Below, piece by piece: positions 9,765 to 18,076 of a DNA stretch of 51,818 bases. Origin of the DNA: a virus; IMG/VR virus record IMGVR_UViG_3300009537_004348, positions 1 to 51,818 of that record; one strand, 5' to 3'. Numbering within the stretch: position 1 is the first letter of the stretch; each line of letters begins with the position of its first letter. The position numbers and the translations under genes are program-made. The notes beneath the pieces are model-generated. The model was given only the letters and a program-made list of their open reading frames with translations. It did not search any database and was not told where the DNA came from.

Positions 9765-10497
9765 CCTCATCGTCTCCTAATATTTCGTATTCTATTTCTT
9801 GCAGTTCCTCTATTTCTACTGGCTCTGTAGCAGCCAGTAAGTTCGGCCTATACGACATACTGTTGAGTTTGTTGTTCAGTCGCTCCATAAACATCATAGC
9901 CTTATCTGGACCGAATTCTGCCATACACTCTCGTATCACTTCTCGTATAACAGCTATCTGGTCATTCATAACATTAATGTTGATATTGTGGTCTATGGTC
10001 TTATCAGCCATTCCTTCAACAAACTTCTTGTACTGAGCTAGTAGCTCCATCTGCTGTGTTATGAACTTTCGTAGTTCATTATCACCCTTAGCGGCAGTTT
10101 CTTCGCCGCTAGCAACCATATTGTACCAATACTCCATTCTGCTTTCTATTACAGCATCAAGCTGAAGTATTTTCCTAGCAACGTCTAACTTTGAATCTGC
10201 TATCTCGTTAATCTTGTTCTTATATGCATCCACAGCTTCTAGCTGACGTTGACGCATAGTTTCTTCGATTTGTCGTTTCTGTACAGCTGCTGCGTCCTGA
10301 ATATCTTGAAGTACTTTGCCTTCCAGCTTCAGATGTTCTTTTCTGAAGTTTTGCAACGTAATCCATGAAATATGCTTCCCTTTATCATTAGGATACTTGT
10401 TTTTGAGCTTCTCCTCTACACTTCGAGTAGACTCTCCGTTGGTAAGCATCTGAATAATATCTTCTTTGTCAGGATGGCTAAGTATTTTCTTACTCAC
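9757..10497 (-). CDS. HTH plus coiled-coil protein, possible small terminase-type DNA binder, 246 aa
   Basis: Residues 10-55 look like a helix-turn-helix (EDIIQMLTNGESTRSVEEKL, then WITLQNFRKEHL). A long coiled coil (60-150) and an acidic C-terminus follow. An HTH followed by oligomerising helices is the usual plan of small terminase subunits, which recognise packaging sites. It lies 6 kb upstream of terL in the same transcription direction. It starts with GTG at 10497, directly after the stop of the upstream gene, behind AGAGGTGA. The terminase assignment is tentative. Confidence 0.75.
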   Translation of the reverse strand: MSKKILSHPDKEDIIQMLTNGESTRSVEEKLKNKYPNDKGKHISWITLQNFRKEHLKLEGKVLQDIQDAAAVQKRQIEETMRQRQLEAVDAYKNKINEIADSKLDVARKILQLDAVIESRMEYWYNMVASGEETAAKGDNELRKFITQQMELLAQYKKFVEGMADKTIDHNININVMNDQIAVIREVIRECMAEFGPDKAMMFMERLNNKLNSMSYRPNLLAATEPVEIEELQEIEYEILGDDEDE

Positions 10498-11145
10498 TTA
10501 CTCACCTCTTCGTCTGTCGGTACGCTCTCTACGCTCAGGTACAAGCACTACATCATTTGTACGCGGCTCACTAACTCTAGAGTTAACATAATCCATAACC
10601 ATCTTTTGTTGTTCTGGAGTAAGCTTATTGTGCATAATTGTAGATAACTGTTTTAGTTTGGCTTCATCAGCATCTCTATCACGGCGAAGTGTCATATACT
10701 CTGGATTATCTTCACTCATTCCTTCAAGCTGTTCGTCCATTTTAAGGATGTCATTATAGAGACTAGCAAAACCCTCTGCAATATTTACAGCTTCAGGGGG
10801 GACATAGTGCACACGCTTGGCCTGTTGCAGTCTTTCCATATAGGGTGAAAGCTCTTTCTTATTATGTAACTCTATAGCAACCAAATCTATAGCCTTATAC
10901 ACTTTATCCATCACGTCTTCCGGTACACCTAAGTTGCCAGCTGTCATCATGGCTTCCAAACTTCTTTTCAAATGAGCTAAAGTTTCCTGGCTGCCTAAAT
11001 CTTTTCCAGCCATATTTTGAGCAGGGAGATTCGCCATCTCTTCCCACTTTTTCTTCATTTCCTCATCAAGCTCACCGGCCTCTTTGTAGAAACCGGCTTT
11101 ATCTAGTGCATCAGCTATCACGGCCAATTCCTCAAAGAAACTCAT
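10498..11145 (-). CDS. Helical-hairpin protein, 215 aa
   Basis: The N-terminus (MSFFEELAVIADALDKAGF, then KEAGELD) is a clear copy of the recurring helical hairpin of this cluster. The rest is predicted helical with a charged, arginine-rich C-terminus. No known family is recognised. It lies one base after the stop of the 375-aa gene, and its own stop abuts the next GTG start, so the three are probably one translational unit. Confidence 0.78.
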   Translation of the reverse strand: MSFFEELAVIADALDKAGFYKEAGELDEEMKKKWEEMANLPAQNMAGKDLGSQETLAHLKRSLEAMMTAGNLGVPEDVMDKVYKAIDLVAIELHNKKELSPYMERLQQAKRVHYVPPEAVNIAEGFASLYNDILKMDEQLEGMSEDNPEYMTLRRDRDADEAKLKQLSTIMHNKLTPEQQKMVMDYVNSRVSEPRTNDVVLVPERRERTDRRRGE

Positions 11146-11146
11146 A

Positions 11147-12274
11147 TTAGTTAACCCTATTTAGAATTTGTTCACGGCTATCGAATATTCTATGCGGAAT
11201 AGAGTAGCCAGTAGAGTCTGGAGTCTGAGCTGACACTGAGCTTCCCGGATGATAATCTCCATCCATGTCAGTATATCCAGTTTCAAAGTTGTAAATCTTT
11301 CCAGTTACAGGACATTGGTATACACCATCACCAATTCTGGCCATCTGAACCCCAACCAAGTCAGGAGAGTATCTGGTCTGAAGTGCCCCGTGTGGTGCTG
11401 CCTCTTTCTTAGTTTCCTTCGCCTTATCGCCAGATTCATATGTGCTTACGTGATGGTCTTTGCGCCCCTCGAAGTCTACTCTTTCTTGGTCCTTCTTAGG
11501 CTCACGAACCTGCATTGAGTGATGATACTTAGAATCATATGCCTTGGCACGCTCACCCTTTGGGTCAGCTTCCTGCCAATCCATTACATCTTCTGCATAT
11601 TTCTCAACAAAGGCATCTATCATATCAGCCTGATTACTTGCACCCAGTTTATCCAGACGATCAGCTAAATCAGCAAGCTTCTCAAATACTGGCTTTAAGG
11701 AAGCCGTACCTTGCATCTGAGACTCGGCACTCAACTCAGCATACTGCTCAATCTCACGCAACAAGTCTATTTTAGCTCTTTCATCAGAGGGGTTCTCTAA
11801 GAACTTCTCCAAAAGCATATTTATTTCGCCTTGTGCATTTTCCATTAGTCCAGCATACTCTGGGTCTGTAGCGGTGTCTTCTTCGCCCATCATCTCAGTA
11901 GTAGATGGCCACTTATCTCTGTCAAGCTTAACATGGCCTGTTGCTTTGAGCCACTTATCTAGTTCCCCCGGGCGAAATACATCATATCCAGCCTCGGCCA
12001 AAGCTCTATGCATAGACTCCATCATTCTTTCTTTCTGATTAGCTTCAGCACTCTCTCGCTCTGCGGCAGGCAACTCAGAGGTTGGCTTACCCACATATAC
12101 TTGTCCAGGAGGATGTCCATGTTCTTTTTCATATTCTTTTCTGAATTCCTCATCGTCATCAGGAACCAGAGAGTATGCAGCCTCTTGAATCATAGCATCT
12201 ACTTGCCCTGCCGCTTCATGCTCACCCTGTTCATCCAGAAGATTTGCTAGTGCTATTAGTTCTTGGATATTCAT
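11147..12274 (-). CDS. Protein with two helical-hairpin copies, 375 aa
   Basis: Two copies of the cluster's hairpin are visible. One is at the N-terminus (ELIALANLLDEQGEHEAAGQ) and one is near residues 195-225 (KLADLADRLDKLGASNQADM). The region between them is acidic and helical. The C-terminal 90 residues look different (GVYQCPVTGKIYNFETGYTD), possibly a small beta fold. The start lies behind GGAGGCG. Function is unknown, probably structural. Confidence 0.78.
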   Translation of the reverse strand: MNIQELIALANLLDEQGEHEAAGQVDAMIQEAAYSLVPDDDEEFRKEYEKEHGHPPGQVYVGKPTSELPAAERESAEANQKERMMESMHRALAEAGYDVFRPGELDKWLKATGHVKLDRDKWPSTTEMMGEEDTATDPEYAGLMENAQGEINMLLEKFLENPSDERAKIDLLREIEQYAELSAESQMQGTASLKPVFEKLADLADRLDKLGASNQADMIDAFVEKYAEDVMDWQEADPKGERAKAYDSKYHHSMQVREPKKDQERVDFEGRKDHHVSTYESGDKAKETKKEAAPHGALQTRYSPDLVGVQMARIGDGVYQCPVTGKIYNFETGYTDMDGDYHPGSSVSAQTPDSTGYSIPHRIFDSREQILNRVN

Positions 12275-12287
12275 TGAACGCCTCCGA

Positions 12288-14015
12288 TTAAGTTAGTAAG
12301 AGCTTAGAGGTACTGATAGTAGCACCACCCTCTTCTAGTGGGTTTAGCTTATTACGCTCCACTGAAGACTTCATTTGGCAATTGCCCTGCACATCAGCCA
12401 CTACATTATGTAATGGAACACCGAAGTGTCCGCATCGAGCATAAATGGAGCCCTTACCTGCAGGAATTACCTTGTTGCAAGTATGCTGCGCTGTCTCTGC
12501 TTGCTTCTCCAGATTTGCTTTCTGCATCAGCATGTGATTGTAGTCAGCGATAGCATTTCTGTGGTCTTCTTCGCTGTAACGTTCACCGATTTGCTCCAGC
12601 ACTGCTTCTGCGCTGATATAACTATTGTCAGCAACAGCAGTCAATAGCTGTTCTTTTAGCTCAGGCAGCGTCATGTATGCAAATGCTGTTTGATAAATCT
12701 TGGAGCTTGTAGATGCTGCAGGAAGTTCAGCTGCGAACCTCTGCAATTTGGAAGGAATAAAGTCGACCACCAGCCCATCGTATGCAAATACTTTAGGGAA
12801 TAGTGGAGCAAATGTGTCAGAAGCTGTAGCAACCATTTCTACAGGAACTTCGATATCAACCGGTCCCTTTGATGTAGGAATAGTGGCCAAAAAGACCACT
12901 GAGTTGCCACTCTCTGAGCCGAACCTAACTTGTGCCTTAAATCCCGCTGCTTTTAGCTCAGAAAGAACCATGCGCTTTCCAGTATCAATTGCCTGTCTGC
13001 CAAATGCACTGACAGCTTCTAGAACATCGTCTTCAAAGTCTTTTGCTAAATGTGCAAGCTCTTTGGGCATCTGGACGTCAGGAGTTGTGTCAATATCTGC
13101 CCGTGGCTCCTCATATTCCCTATCCACAAACAGATTAGGAGTGTTTAATGAAACTGGCGCATTGCCTTCTCCAAAAAGCTTGGCTAAATCAGTAAACTCA
13201 TCTTCAGAAGTTTTGCGCTGGCCGGATATAATGCCGACAGCTGCCAAAACATCAGAAACTTTTGGTATATTAAAATCTCTTGCTTCGCCCTTTTTGTCTA
13301 CAAAGTATTGGAGGTTGTTGCCTGCTAGAGGCTCTAAATGATCATCAGCTACGAATGTGCTGGGAAGTAGAAGTTGCCCGTCTTCTGCTAAGTGAATTGG
13401 AATCGCTACAGACACTCTGCCGTTTCGAGTGTCAATATGTGCTGCGTATACAAGTGTTTGGTGATTACCACCCAGAGTCTCTACGTTTGGCTTTTTGTAA
13501 CCAAGCGATTCAAGCTCTAATCTAACGTATTCTCTACCCGTCTTTGCTTTCTTTTCATCATAAGCCTTTAGGTGAGTCATACTGCCGTCAAATGCTGACT
13601 GTAAGGCGTTCACAAGATTCTGGTCTATCATATCATCTGTAGAGATTCCAGAAGGTTCTGCGTCAACCCTGGTCATATTAACGTAGTCAGAGTTTTGAGA
13701 TGTGAACTCAACTCTGTCGTGCGGCAGTAGATGGCCAAGAACATCTCGAAACTTAGATGCGCTAGATAAGCGAACCAAGTCATTATAGATGTTGGCTATC
13801 TGTTCCTGGCTAATAGTAGCACCATCTGGCGCCTTGTCAGCCATTTTCTCAATAGTAAAGGCTACTTGTCGTATAACAGTATCCTCTGGGAATCTTTCAT
13901 ACGCGGCACGAGTTTGGCGATACACGTCACCCAGCATAAACTCTCGACCCTTTTGGGCATTTAGGGCATTCTCTGCAATCTGGAGTAGCTGAGAAATATC
14001 AAGCTCGTAAGTCAT
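12288..14015 (-). CDS. Large protein with internal domain duplication, 575 aa
   Basis: Residues about 159-224 and 345-413 look like two copies of one alpha/beta domain. Each starts with TG+, then a V..EL...G(Y/F)K helix, then a V(Y/F).A.I.T..G.V strand and a VP or IP strand, and ends with F..D. The C-terminus (from about 520) has Cys and His residues spaced like a zinc site (HTCNKV, ARCGHF, PLHN, GNCQM). No family is recognised. It starts behind GGAGGAAAAC. A virion or injected protein is plausible from location. Confidence 0.78.
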   Translation of the reverse strand: MTYELDISQLLQIAENALNAQKGREFMLGDVYRQTRAAYERFPEDTVIRQVAFTIEKMADKAPDGATISQEQIANIYNDLVRLSSASKFRDVLGHLLPHDRVEFTSQNSDYVNMTRVDAEPSGISTDDMIDQNLVNALQSAFDGSMTHLKAYDEKKAKTGREYVRLELESLGYKKPNVETLGGNHQTLVYAAHIDTRNGRVSVAIPIHLAEDGQLLLPSTFVADDHLEPLAGNNLQYFVDKKGEARDFNIPKVSDVLAAVGIISGQRKTSEDEFTDLAKLFGEGNAPVSLNTPNLFVDREYEEPRADIDTTPDVQMPKELAHLAKDFEDDVLEAVSAFGRQAIDTGKRMVLSELKAAGFKAQVRFGSESGNSVVFLATIPTSKGPVDIEVPVEMVATASDTFAPLFPKVFAYDGLVVDFIPSKLQRFAAELPAASTSSKIYQTAFAYMTLPELKEQLLTAVADNSYISAEAVLEQIGERYSEEDHRNAIADYNHMLMQKANLEKQAETAQHTCNKVIPAGKGSIYARCGHFGVPLHNVVADVQGNCQMKSSVERNKLNPLEEGGATISTSKLLLT

Positions 14016-14034
14016 AATAGTTTTCCTCCAATAA

Positions 14035-14508
14035 TTATGCCAATTCTGGGAACTGGCTTAATAGGGCATCTCGTCTTTCAGAATCTAGCTCCTTAAACAA
14101 CTTTTCTTTTATAGCTGTATCTGAACTGAGTTTTTCTACCAAAGTTTCTTGAAAAAGATGTACATCAGTTCTATCAAACCCGAATTCAGCTGATGCAAAG
14201 CGACGAATTGGGGTATTCTTATATAGCAGGGTCACGCTCTCACCTTGAGAATCCGACAACGCTGCCCAATGGCTACTCTTAGATTCCAGCCCTTTATCAG
14301 GGCTTTCCTCATCAGAATACTGCGCCACAAGATAAGATTCTCCGTTTTCGCCCTCTTCTAATATCCAAATGGGGTCAACGGGTCCGCTTTTGAGCTGAAA
14401 TACATCAAAAGCTACCTTGCGAAACAGGTGCTTATTGGGTTCGTAGGGAATTCTGCCTGGATCAGACACGACGGCTCCTGCTAGTTTTTGCCAATCTAGA
14501 GTTTCCAT
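14035..14508 (-). CDS. Unknown protein, 157 aa
   Basis: I chose ATG 14508 (METLDWQKLAG) because AAAGGAG lies seven bases upstream. An in-frame GTG further upstream has no such site. The protein has a likely mixed alpha/beta core and a helical C-terminus. No family is recognised. It is the first gene after an intergenic gap that holds a terminator and a TATAAT box, so it probably opens the morphogenesis transcription unit. Confidence 0.75.
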   Translation of the reverse strand: METLDWQKLAGAVVSDPGRIPYEPNKHLFRKVAFDVFQLKSGPVDPIWILEEGENGESYLVAQYSDEESPDKGLESKSSHWAALSDSQGESVTLLYKNTPIRRFASAEFGFDRTDVHLFQETLVEKLSSDTAIKEKLFKELDSERRDALLSQFPELA

Positions 14509-14570
14509 TAAACCACTCCTTTTCATATTGATTTTTGACACAAGAAGCCTTTGGGTAGACTTCTCCTAAC

Positions 14571-14600
14571 ATTATAAGTGGAAAATATTAATAGAAAGAG
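14571..14600 (-). promoter_or_regulatory. Candidate promoter before the morphogenesis cluster
   Basis: A perfect TATAAT (minus strand, 14576-14571) lies between the GAPDH terminator and the 157-aa gene. No good -35 TTGACA is present at normal spacing, so a phage-specific sigma factor or an activator may be needed, or the match may be chance. Confidence 0.4.
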
Positions 14601-14608
14601 GAGTTTAT

Positions 14609-14643
14609 AAGAAAGCGGGCACCAGTTTTACCCGGCGCCCGCT
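14609..14643 (-). terminator. Intrinsic terminator after the GAPDH-like gene
   Basis: On the minus strand a 10-bp stem (AGCGGGCGCC with GGTGCCCGCT, one G-U pair) closes a 10-base loop and is followed by TTCTT. It lies 26 bases after the GAPDH-like stop codon. Confidence 0.8.
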
Positions 14644-14668
14644 AATGAGTATCTCAACACGATGTCGA

Positions 14669-15769
14669 TTATATCTCTTGAAATACGTAAGGATTAAAGC
14701 AGCTTAGCCTTTCCTCTACCGTACTCGGGTCTAGAAAGTGCAAAACTGCCGCTATAGAGGACAGGAGAGAGTTCCCGTCCTGAGGAGTAAAGGCAAACCC
14801 TGTAATAGTTGGCCCTATTGAGTTGTAATTTGGCTCAGGCGCTCGCACCTGAACTGTAGGAGTAACGACTACGGTTTGGCTCAATATACGACCATAGAGG
14901 CCGTAATCGCGTCCAAAAGAGAATACTTGGTTAGACGTCACTTTGTTTGTGAGAGCAATCATAGGGTTCTCTCGAAGCTTCGCCAAAGCATCCTCTGCAG
15001 TTTTCATTACACCGTTACTTATGTGGTCCAGAGTTATAGAAAAACGAACAGCATGCATATACTGTGTGTTTAGTTTTACCGCACTGGAGTACAGCTTAAT
15101 GTGGGGAAACTGGTCCTTCAATAAATGAAAAGCATCTCTCGCATGATGAGTGCCAAATTCAGGGTCATCATGTTTACCTACATTGATACTGGGAACAAAT
15201 CCGCCATTCTGAGAGATATCGTTTGCCCTACGTAAGCAAACAAAATCTCCGCTACGAATCCCTCCGGGCGTAACAGATGAAAGTGAGTTCTCGAAACTCT
15301 TAATAAGAACCGCAAGGTTATGAGTATTACAGCTAACCACTTGGATAAATTGGCCTTCGGGAAAATCAGTTATACCTCTGGCATACATCTTCCCAAAGCC
15401 GAATTCAGAGCCTTGTGCTATGAATCCTTTAACTTTATCCTTGTATTTATTGTAGTACTCTTGTTTATTTGATAATCCGACACCTGAGGGAGTGCAATCT
15501 ATTACCACGGATGCTCGCTCAATTGCCTCTTCGCGTGTCAGAGTTGGGTTGACGCCCAGCTCTCTAAACCCATGAAATTTATCAGGGTCGGTTGAAAGCT
15601 TTGCGCCATAACTTAAAAGCTGTTTAACCTTTGACATATCATGTGCCAAAGGCGTATTTTTGTGAAACGTTACTTCATTGATTCCTAGTTTCTCACTATG
15701 GCGAGCCAGTAAACCTATAAGAGGCTCGCCTATGGTCCCTGTGCCGACCACATGAACAATGTTTGTCAT
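14669..15769 (-). CDS. Archaeal-type (type II) glyceraldehyde-3-phosphate dehydrogenase homologue
   Basis: The 366-aa protein begins with a Rossmann motif (VVGTGTIGEPL). It carries the pattern of type II, archaeal-style GAPDH: VIDCTPSGVG with N101 downstream, then VVSCNTHNL with the presumed catalytic C147, then LRRANDISQNGG and the MHAVRF segment near 238. GAPDH oxidises glyceraldehyde 3-phosphate using NAD(P). The lysine/glutamine-rich loops usual in archaeal enzymes are changed (for example IAQGSEFGFG), so substrate may differ. It is coupled to IF-3 by ATGA and ends at a strong terminator. This is unusual in a phage. Catalysis of the classical reaction is not shown by sequence. Confidence 0.78.
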   Translation of the reverse strand: MTNIVHVVGTGTIGEPLIGLLARHSEKLGINEVTFHKNTPLAHDMSKVKQLLSYGAKLSTDPDKFHGFRELGVNPTLTREEAIERASVVIDCTPSGVGLSNKQEYYNKYKDKVKGFIAQGSEFGFGKMYARGITDFPEGQFIQVVSCNTHNLAVLIKSFENSLSSVTPGGIRSGDFVCLRRANDISQNGGFVPSINVGKHDDPEFGTHHARDAFHLLKDQFPHIKLYSSAVKLNTQYMHAVRFSITLDHISNGVMKTAEDALAKLRENPMIALTNKVTSNQVFSFGRDYGLYGRILSQTVVVTPTVQVRAPEPNYNSIGPTITGFAFTPQDGNSLLSSIAAVLHFLDPSTVEERLSCFNPYVFQEI

Positions 15770-16248
15770 TTTTTACCCTTGTGTGGAGTTAAAAATACAA
15801 CCAGGTTTCTACCCTCAAATACCGGAGGCTTATCCATGGTTGCCAGCTCATTTTCAGTAAACTGGGCAATAAAGTCCGCCATCTTTCTTTCGGCGTTTTT
15901 CGTATTAGCCATTTGTCTACCCTTGAAACGCATAACAACCTTTGTCTTAAGTCCTTTAGCTAGAAATTCTGATACTCGCTTAGACTTAACCTCTATGTCA
16001 TGTTGTTCAATTAAAGGTCGCAGCTGCACTTCCTTAACCTTATGGGTACGCTTCTGTTGAGCCTGTTGTTTCTTACGCTGCTTTTCATCATATCGCTGCT
16101 TGCCGATATCGGCAATCTTATATACATTGTTTTTGGCACTGACTAATTGTAAGTCTTTGCCTTCTTTCTTTGCAAGTGCCCTTGCATCTTCTATGGTAAA
16201 GTCACCCAGACGCTTTCCATCAGCACCTATTAGTAACACTGTTTTCAT
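15766..16248 (-). CDS. infC: Translation initiation factor IF-3 homologue
   Basis: The 160-aa protein aligns by eye with both IF-3 domains. The N-domain has VLLIGADGKRLGDFTIEDA and then YKIADIGKQRYDEK, matching the cellular CRIMDYGK region. A lysine-rich linker follows. The C-domain has KEVQLRPLIEQHD and VVMRFKGRQMA. IF-3 binds the 30S subunit, polices initiator tRNA and start codons, and prevents subunit joining. I start at ATG 16248 rather than the TTG one codon earlier. It is coupled to the GAPDH-like gene. A phage copy could bias initiation toward phage messages. Confidence 0.92.
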   Translation of the reverse strand: MKTVLLIGADGKRLGDFTIEDARALAKKEGKDLQLVSAKNNVYKIADIGKQRYDEKQRKKQQAQQKRTHKVKEVQLRPLIEQHDIEVKSKRVSEFLAKGLKTKVVMRFKGRQMANTKNAERKMADFIAQFTENELATMDKPPVFEGRNLVVFLTPHKGKK

Positions 16249-16272
16249 CAATATACCTTGCTCCTCTCCAAG

Positions 16273-16740
16273 TTAATAAGCAACATTGTTTTCCTTTTGA
16301 AATTCTCTCATTCTCTTTAGTATTTTTTGTATTTTGTCATTGTTTGCGCATAGCTTTCGAAGTTTTTTCAGGGCGCCACCGTATCGCTTTCCATTATTGC
16401 CGTAATCAATATTACCTTGCAATGTTTTATGAATCGCGGTCTGATGTCGTCCTAGTTCAATAGATATTTCATTTTGAGTCTTGCCATCAATATAGGTCAT
16501 AATCATGACCTGCTTTTGTTTATCTGTCAGGCAATTATCTATCAAATACATAACTTCCTCAAAAAGCTCTGTGCGTAATTTTAGAAATTCTTCTGAACCC
16601 GCATAGGAGTTCAAATAAGCGGCCATCCCATCCTCATTTGCAAAATTGTTTAATAGACTCGGGTCTATGCTAATTTCGACAAATGCATGGGAGGTAATAT
16701 CGGCATCGCCAGAAGAACTACAAAGAACATTCTTGGGCAT
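16273..16740 (-). CDS. Sigma-70 region 4-like HTH regulator, 155 aa
   Basis: The centre of the protein (LTDKQKQVMIMTYIDGKTQN, then EISIELGRHQTAIHKTL) has the sequence pattern of sigma region 4, which reads the -35 element. No region 2 is seen, so it is not a full sigma factor. It could be a phage transcription regulator or a sigma fragment acting with another subunit. It starts behind GGAGGATAC at ATG 16740. Confidence 0.75.
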   Translation of the reverse strand: MPKNVLCSSSGDADITSHAFVEISIDPSLLNNFANEDGMAAYLNSYAGSEEFLKLRTELFEEVMYLIDNCLTDKQKQVMIMTYIDGKTQNEISIELGRHQTAIHKTLQGNIDYGNNGKRYGGALKKLRKLCANNDKIQKILKRMREFQKENNVAY

Positions 16741-16757
16741 TTAGTATCCTCCACTAA

Positions 16758-17510
16758 TTATTTTATCACCGTCCTTTCTAATCCAAACCCTTGGATATCT
16801 CCACCCTTAAGTATGAATTCATCTAGGTCTTTATATCCATCTGGGGTGAACATATATGATAGTTCAACTCCAGAATGGTCTATATTTTCTAACTTCTTTC
16901 GAACTCTGTCTGAGCTAACTCGCCCAGGCTTGTCGTTGTCAAAAAGCAAAATGATATGCTTGGCATATCGTGAAAGCAGTATAAGCTGTCGTCGTGAAAA
17001 TATAGTGCCACAAGTAGCTACTACGTTTGATATGTTACTTTGATGCGCAGATAGGGTGTCAAAGTAACCCTCTACTACCACAGCTTTTCCTGTTTTTCTG
17101 ATTGCTTCTATGGCTCTATCTAAGCCAAACAAGTGTGATGTTTTAGAATACACACTATTTCTGTATTTGGGGATTCCCAGCTTTTCTCTCTCATCATCAG
17201 ACAAAAGTGTACGGCAGCCAATCGCAACTGGCTTACCGTATACGTCGTTAATGGGGACTACAACTGGGTATTGTTCAAAGGGACTATTACTGGCGTTCCA
17301 AATAACACCATGTTCTATTAGCTCTTCCCACTCGATATGTTTTGCTAAATCACGAAGGTCATTAAAGAACGCACCAATCTTATAGGAGCGCACTGTATCC
17401 TTACTCATACCTCTGGTACGAAGCAAATACTTGCGCAAACCAATACACTCATCGCTATGTAAGAGATGAGTGTGCAAAACATCAGTGAGACGCTCATAAA
17501 AGTCGTTCAT
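16758..17510 (-). CDS. DNA primase catalytic core (DnaG-type, Toprim) without zinc finger
   Basis: The 250-aa protein matches the DnaG primase core. An N-terminal segment has KYLLRTRGMSKDTVRSYKIG, and PVVVPINDVYGKPVAIGCR follows. The Toprim fold has VVEGYFD (catalytic Glu) and LLFDNDKPG (metal-binding DxD). The CHC2 zinc-finger domain that normally precedes it is absent here and is found in a separate gene at 36731-37354. Together they would make RNA primers for lagging-strand synthesis. ATG 17510 overlaps the previous stop in TGATG, with AAGG eight bases upstream. Confidence 0.9.
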   Translation of the reverse strand: MNDFYERLTDVLHTHLLHSDECIGLRKYLLRTRGMSKDTVRSYKIGAFFNDLRDLAKHIEWEELIEHGVIWNASNSPFEQYPVVVPINDVYGKPVAIGCRTLLSDDEREKLGIPKYRNSVYSKTSHLFGLDRAIEAIRKTGKAVVVEGYFDTLSAHQSNISNVVATCGTIFSRRQLILLSRYAKHIILLFDNDKPGRVSSDRVRKKLENIDHSGVELSYMFTPDGYKDLDEFILKGGDIQGFGLERTVIK

Positions 17511-18073
17511 CACTCGCCTTTCTGAACTGTTTTCTTAGTCCTCTTTTTAGTTGCTTTTTTGCTGGTTGTTTTCTTCTTAGCTGCCGCTGCCTTCTTAGTT
17601 GCTGCGACTATCTTAGCATCAGCATCAGCCAATGCACTCGCGACCTGTGGCTCTTCTGGCACGCTTCTGCTTGAACGAATTACCTTACGAGCTTGTGGAA
17701 CAGGCTCATTCTTAACCGCAGGCTTTGCTGGTGCAGCACCTACCTGAACACGCTCTAGCGCACCAGTAGATTCCATCGCTGCCAGAAACGCCTTCTGAAC
17801 TGCGATAGGCGAATGACACTGCTTGCATATAGTGTCGCCGTGCTGATTTAACACCACCTGCCGATTAGCGTTACATTGTTTACATGCCATGAGAAAACCC
17901 TTGCGTTGCTCTGTACGAACAATCTGTCCAAAACTGGTCAATGTGCGTTTCATCGCAGTGGACACGTTTGTAATAGGATTTCCACATTCCTGGCAAATAA
18001 CATTGCCGCTCTCTTTGTCTAGGAGAGCATTAGATGTCTGGAAACAACCTTTGTTGTCACATGTTATAAGCAT
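17510..18073 (-). CDS. Twin zinc-ribbon protein with Lys/Ala-rich tail, 187 aa
   Basis: Two probable zinc ribbons are visible: C5, C10, C27, C30 and C64, C67, C83, C86. After residue 100 the chain becomes disordered, and the last 40 residues are Lys/Ala/Thr-rich like a histone H1 or HU-type DNA-binding tail. The family is unknown. It lies between recA and the primase core and is coupled to the latter, so a nucleic-acid-binding role in replication or transcription is likely but unproven. Confidence 0.8.
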   Translation of the reverse strand: MLITCDNKGCFQTSNALLDKESGNVICQECGNPITNVSTAMKRTLTSFGQIVRTEQRKGFLMACKQCNANRQVVLNQHGDTICKQCHSPIAVQKAFLAAMESTGALERVQVGAAPAKPAVKNEPVPQARKVIRSSRSVPEEPQVASALADADAKIVAATKKAAAAKKKTTSKKATKKRTKKTVQKGE

Positions 18074-18076
18074 AAC

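Noticed and set aside
12700-13341. A 213-aa frame on the plus strand
   Set aside because: It is antisense to the 575-aa gene, with Ser-rich composition typical of shadow frames and no ribosome binding site.
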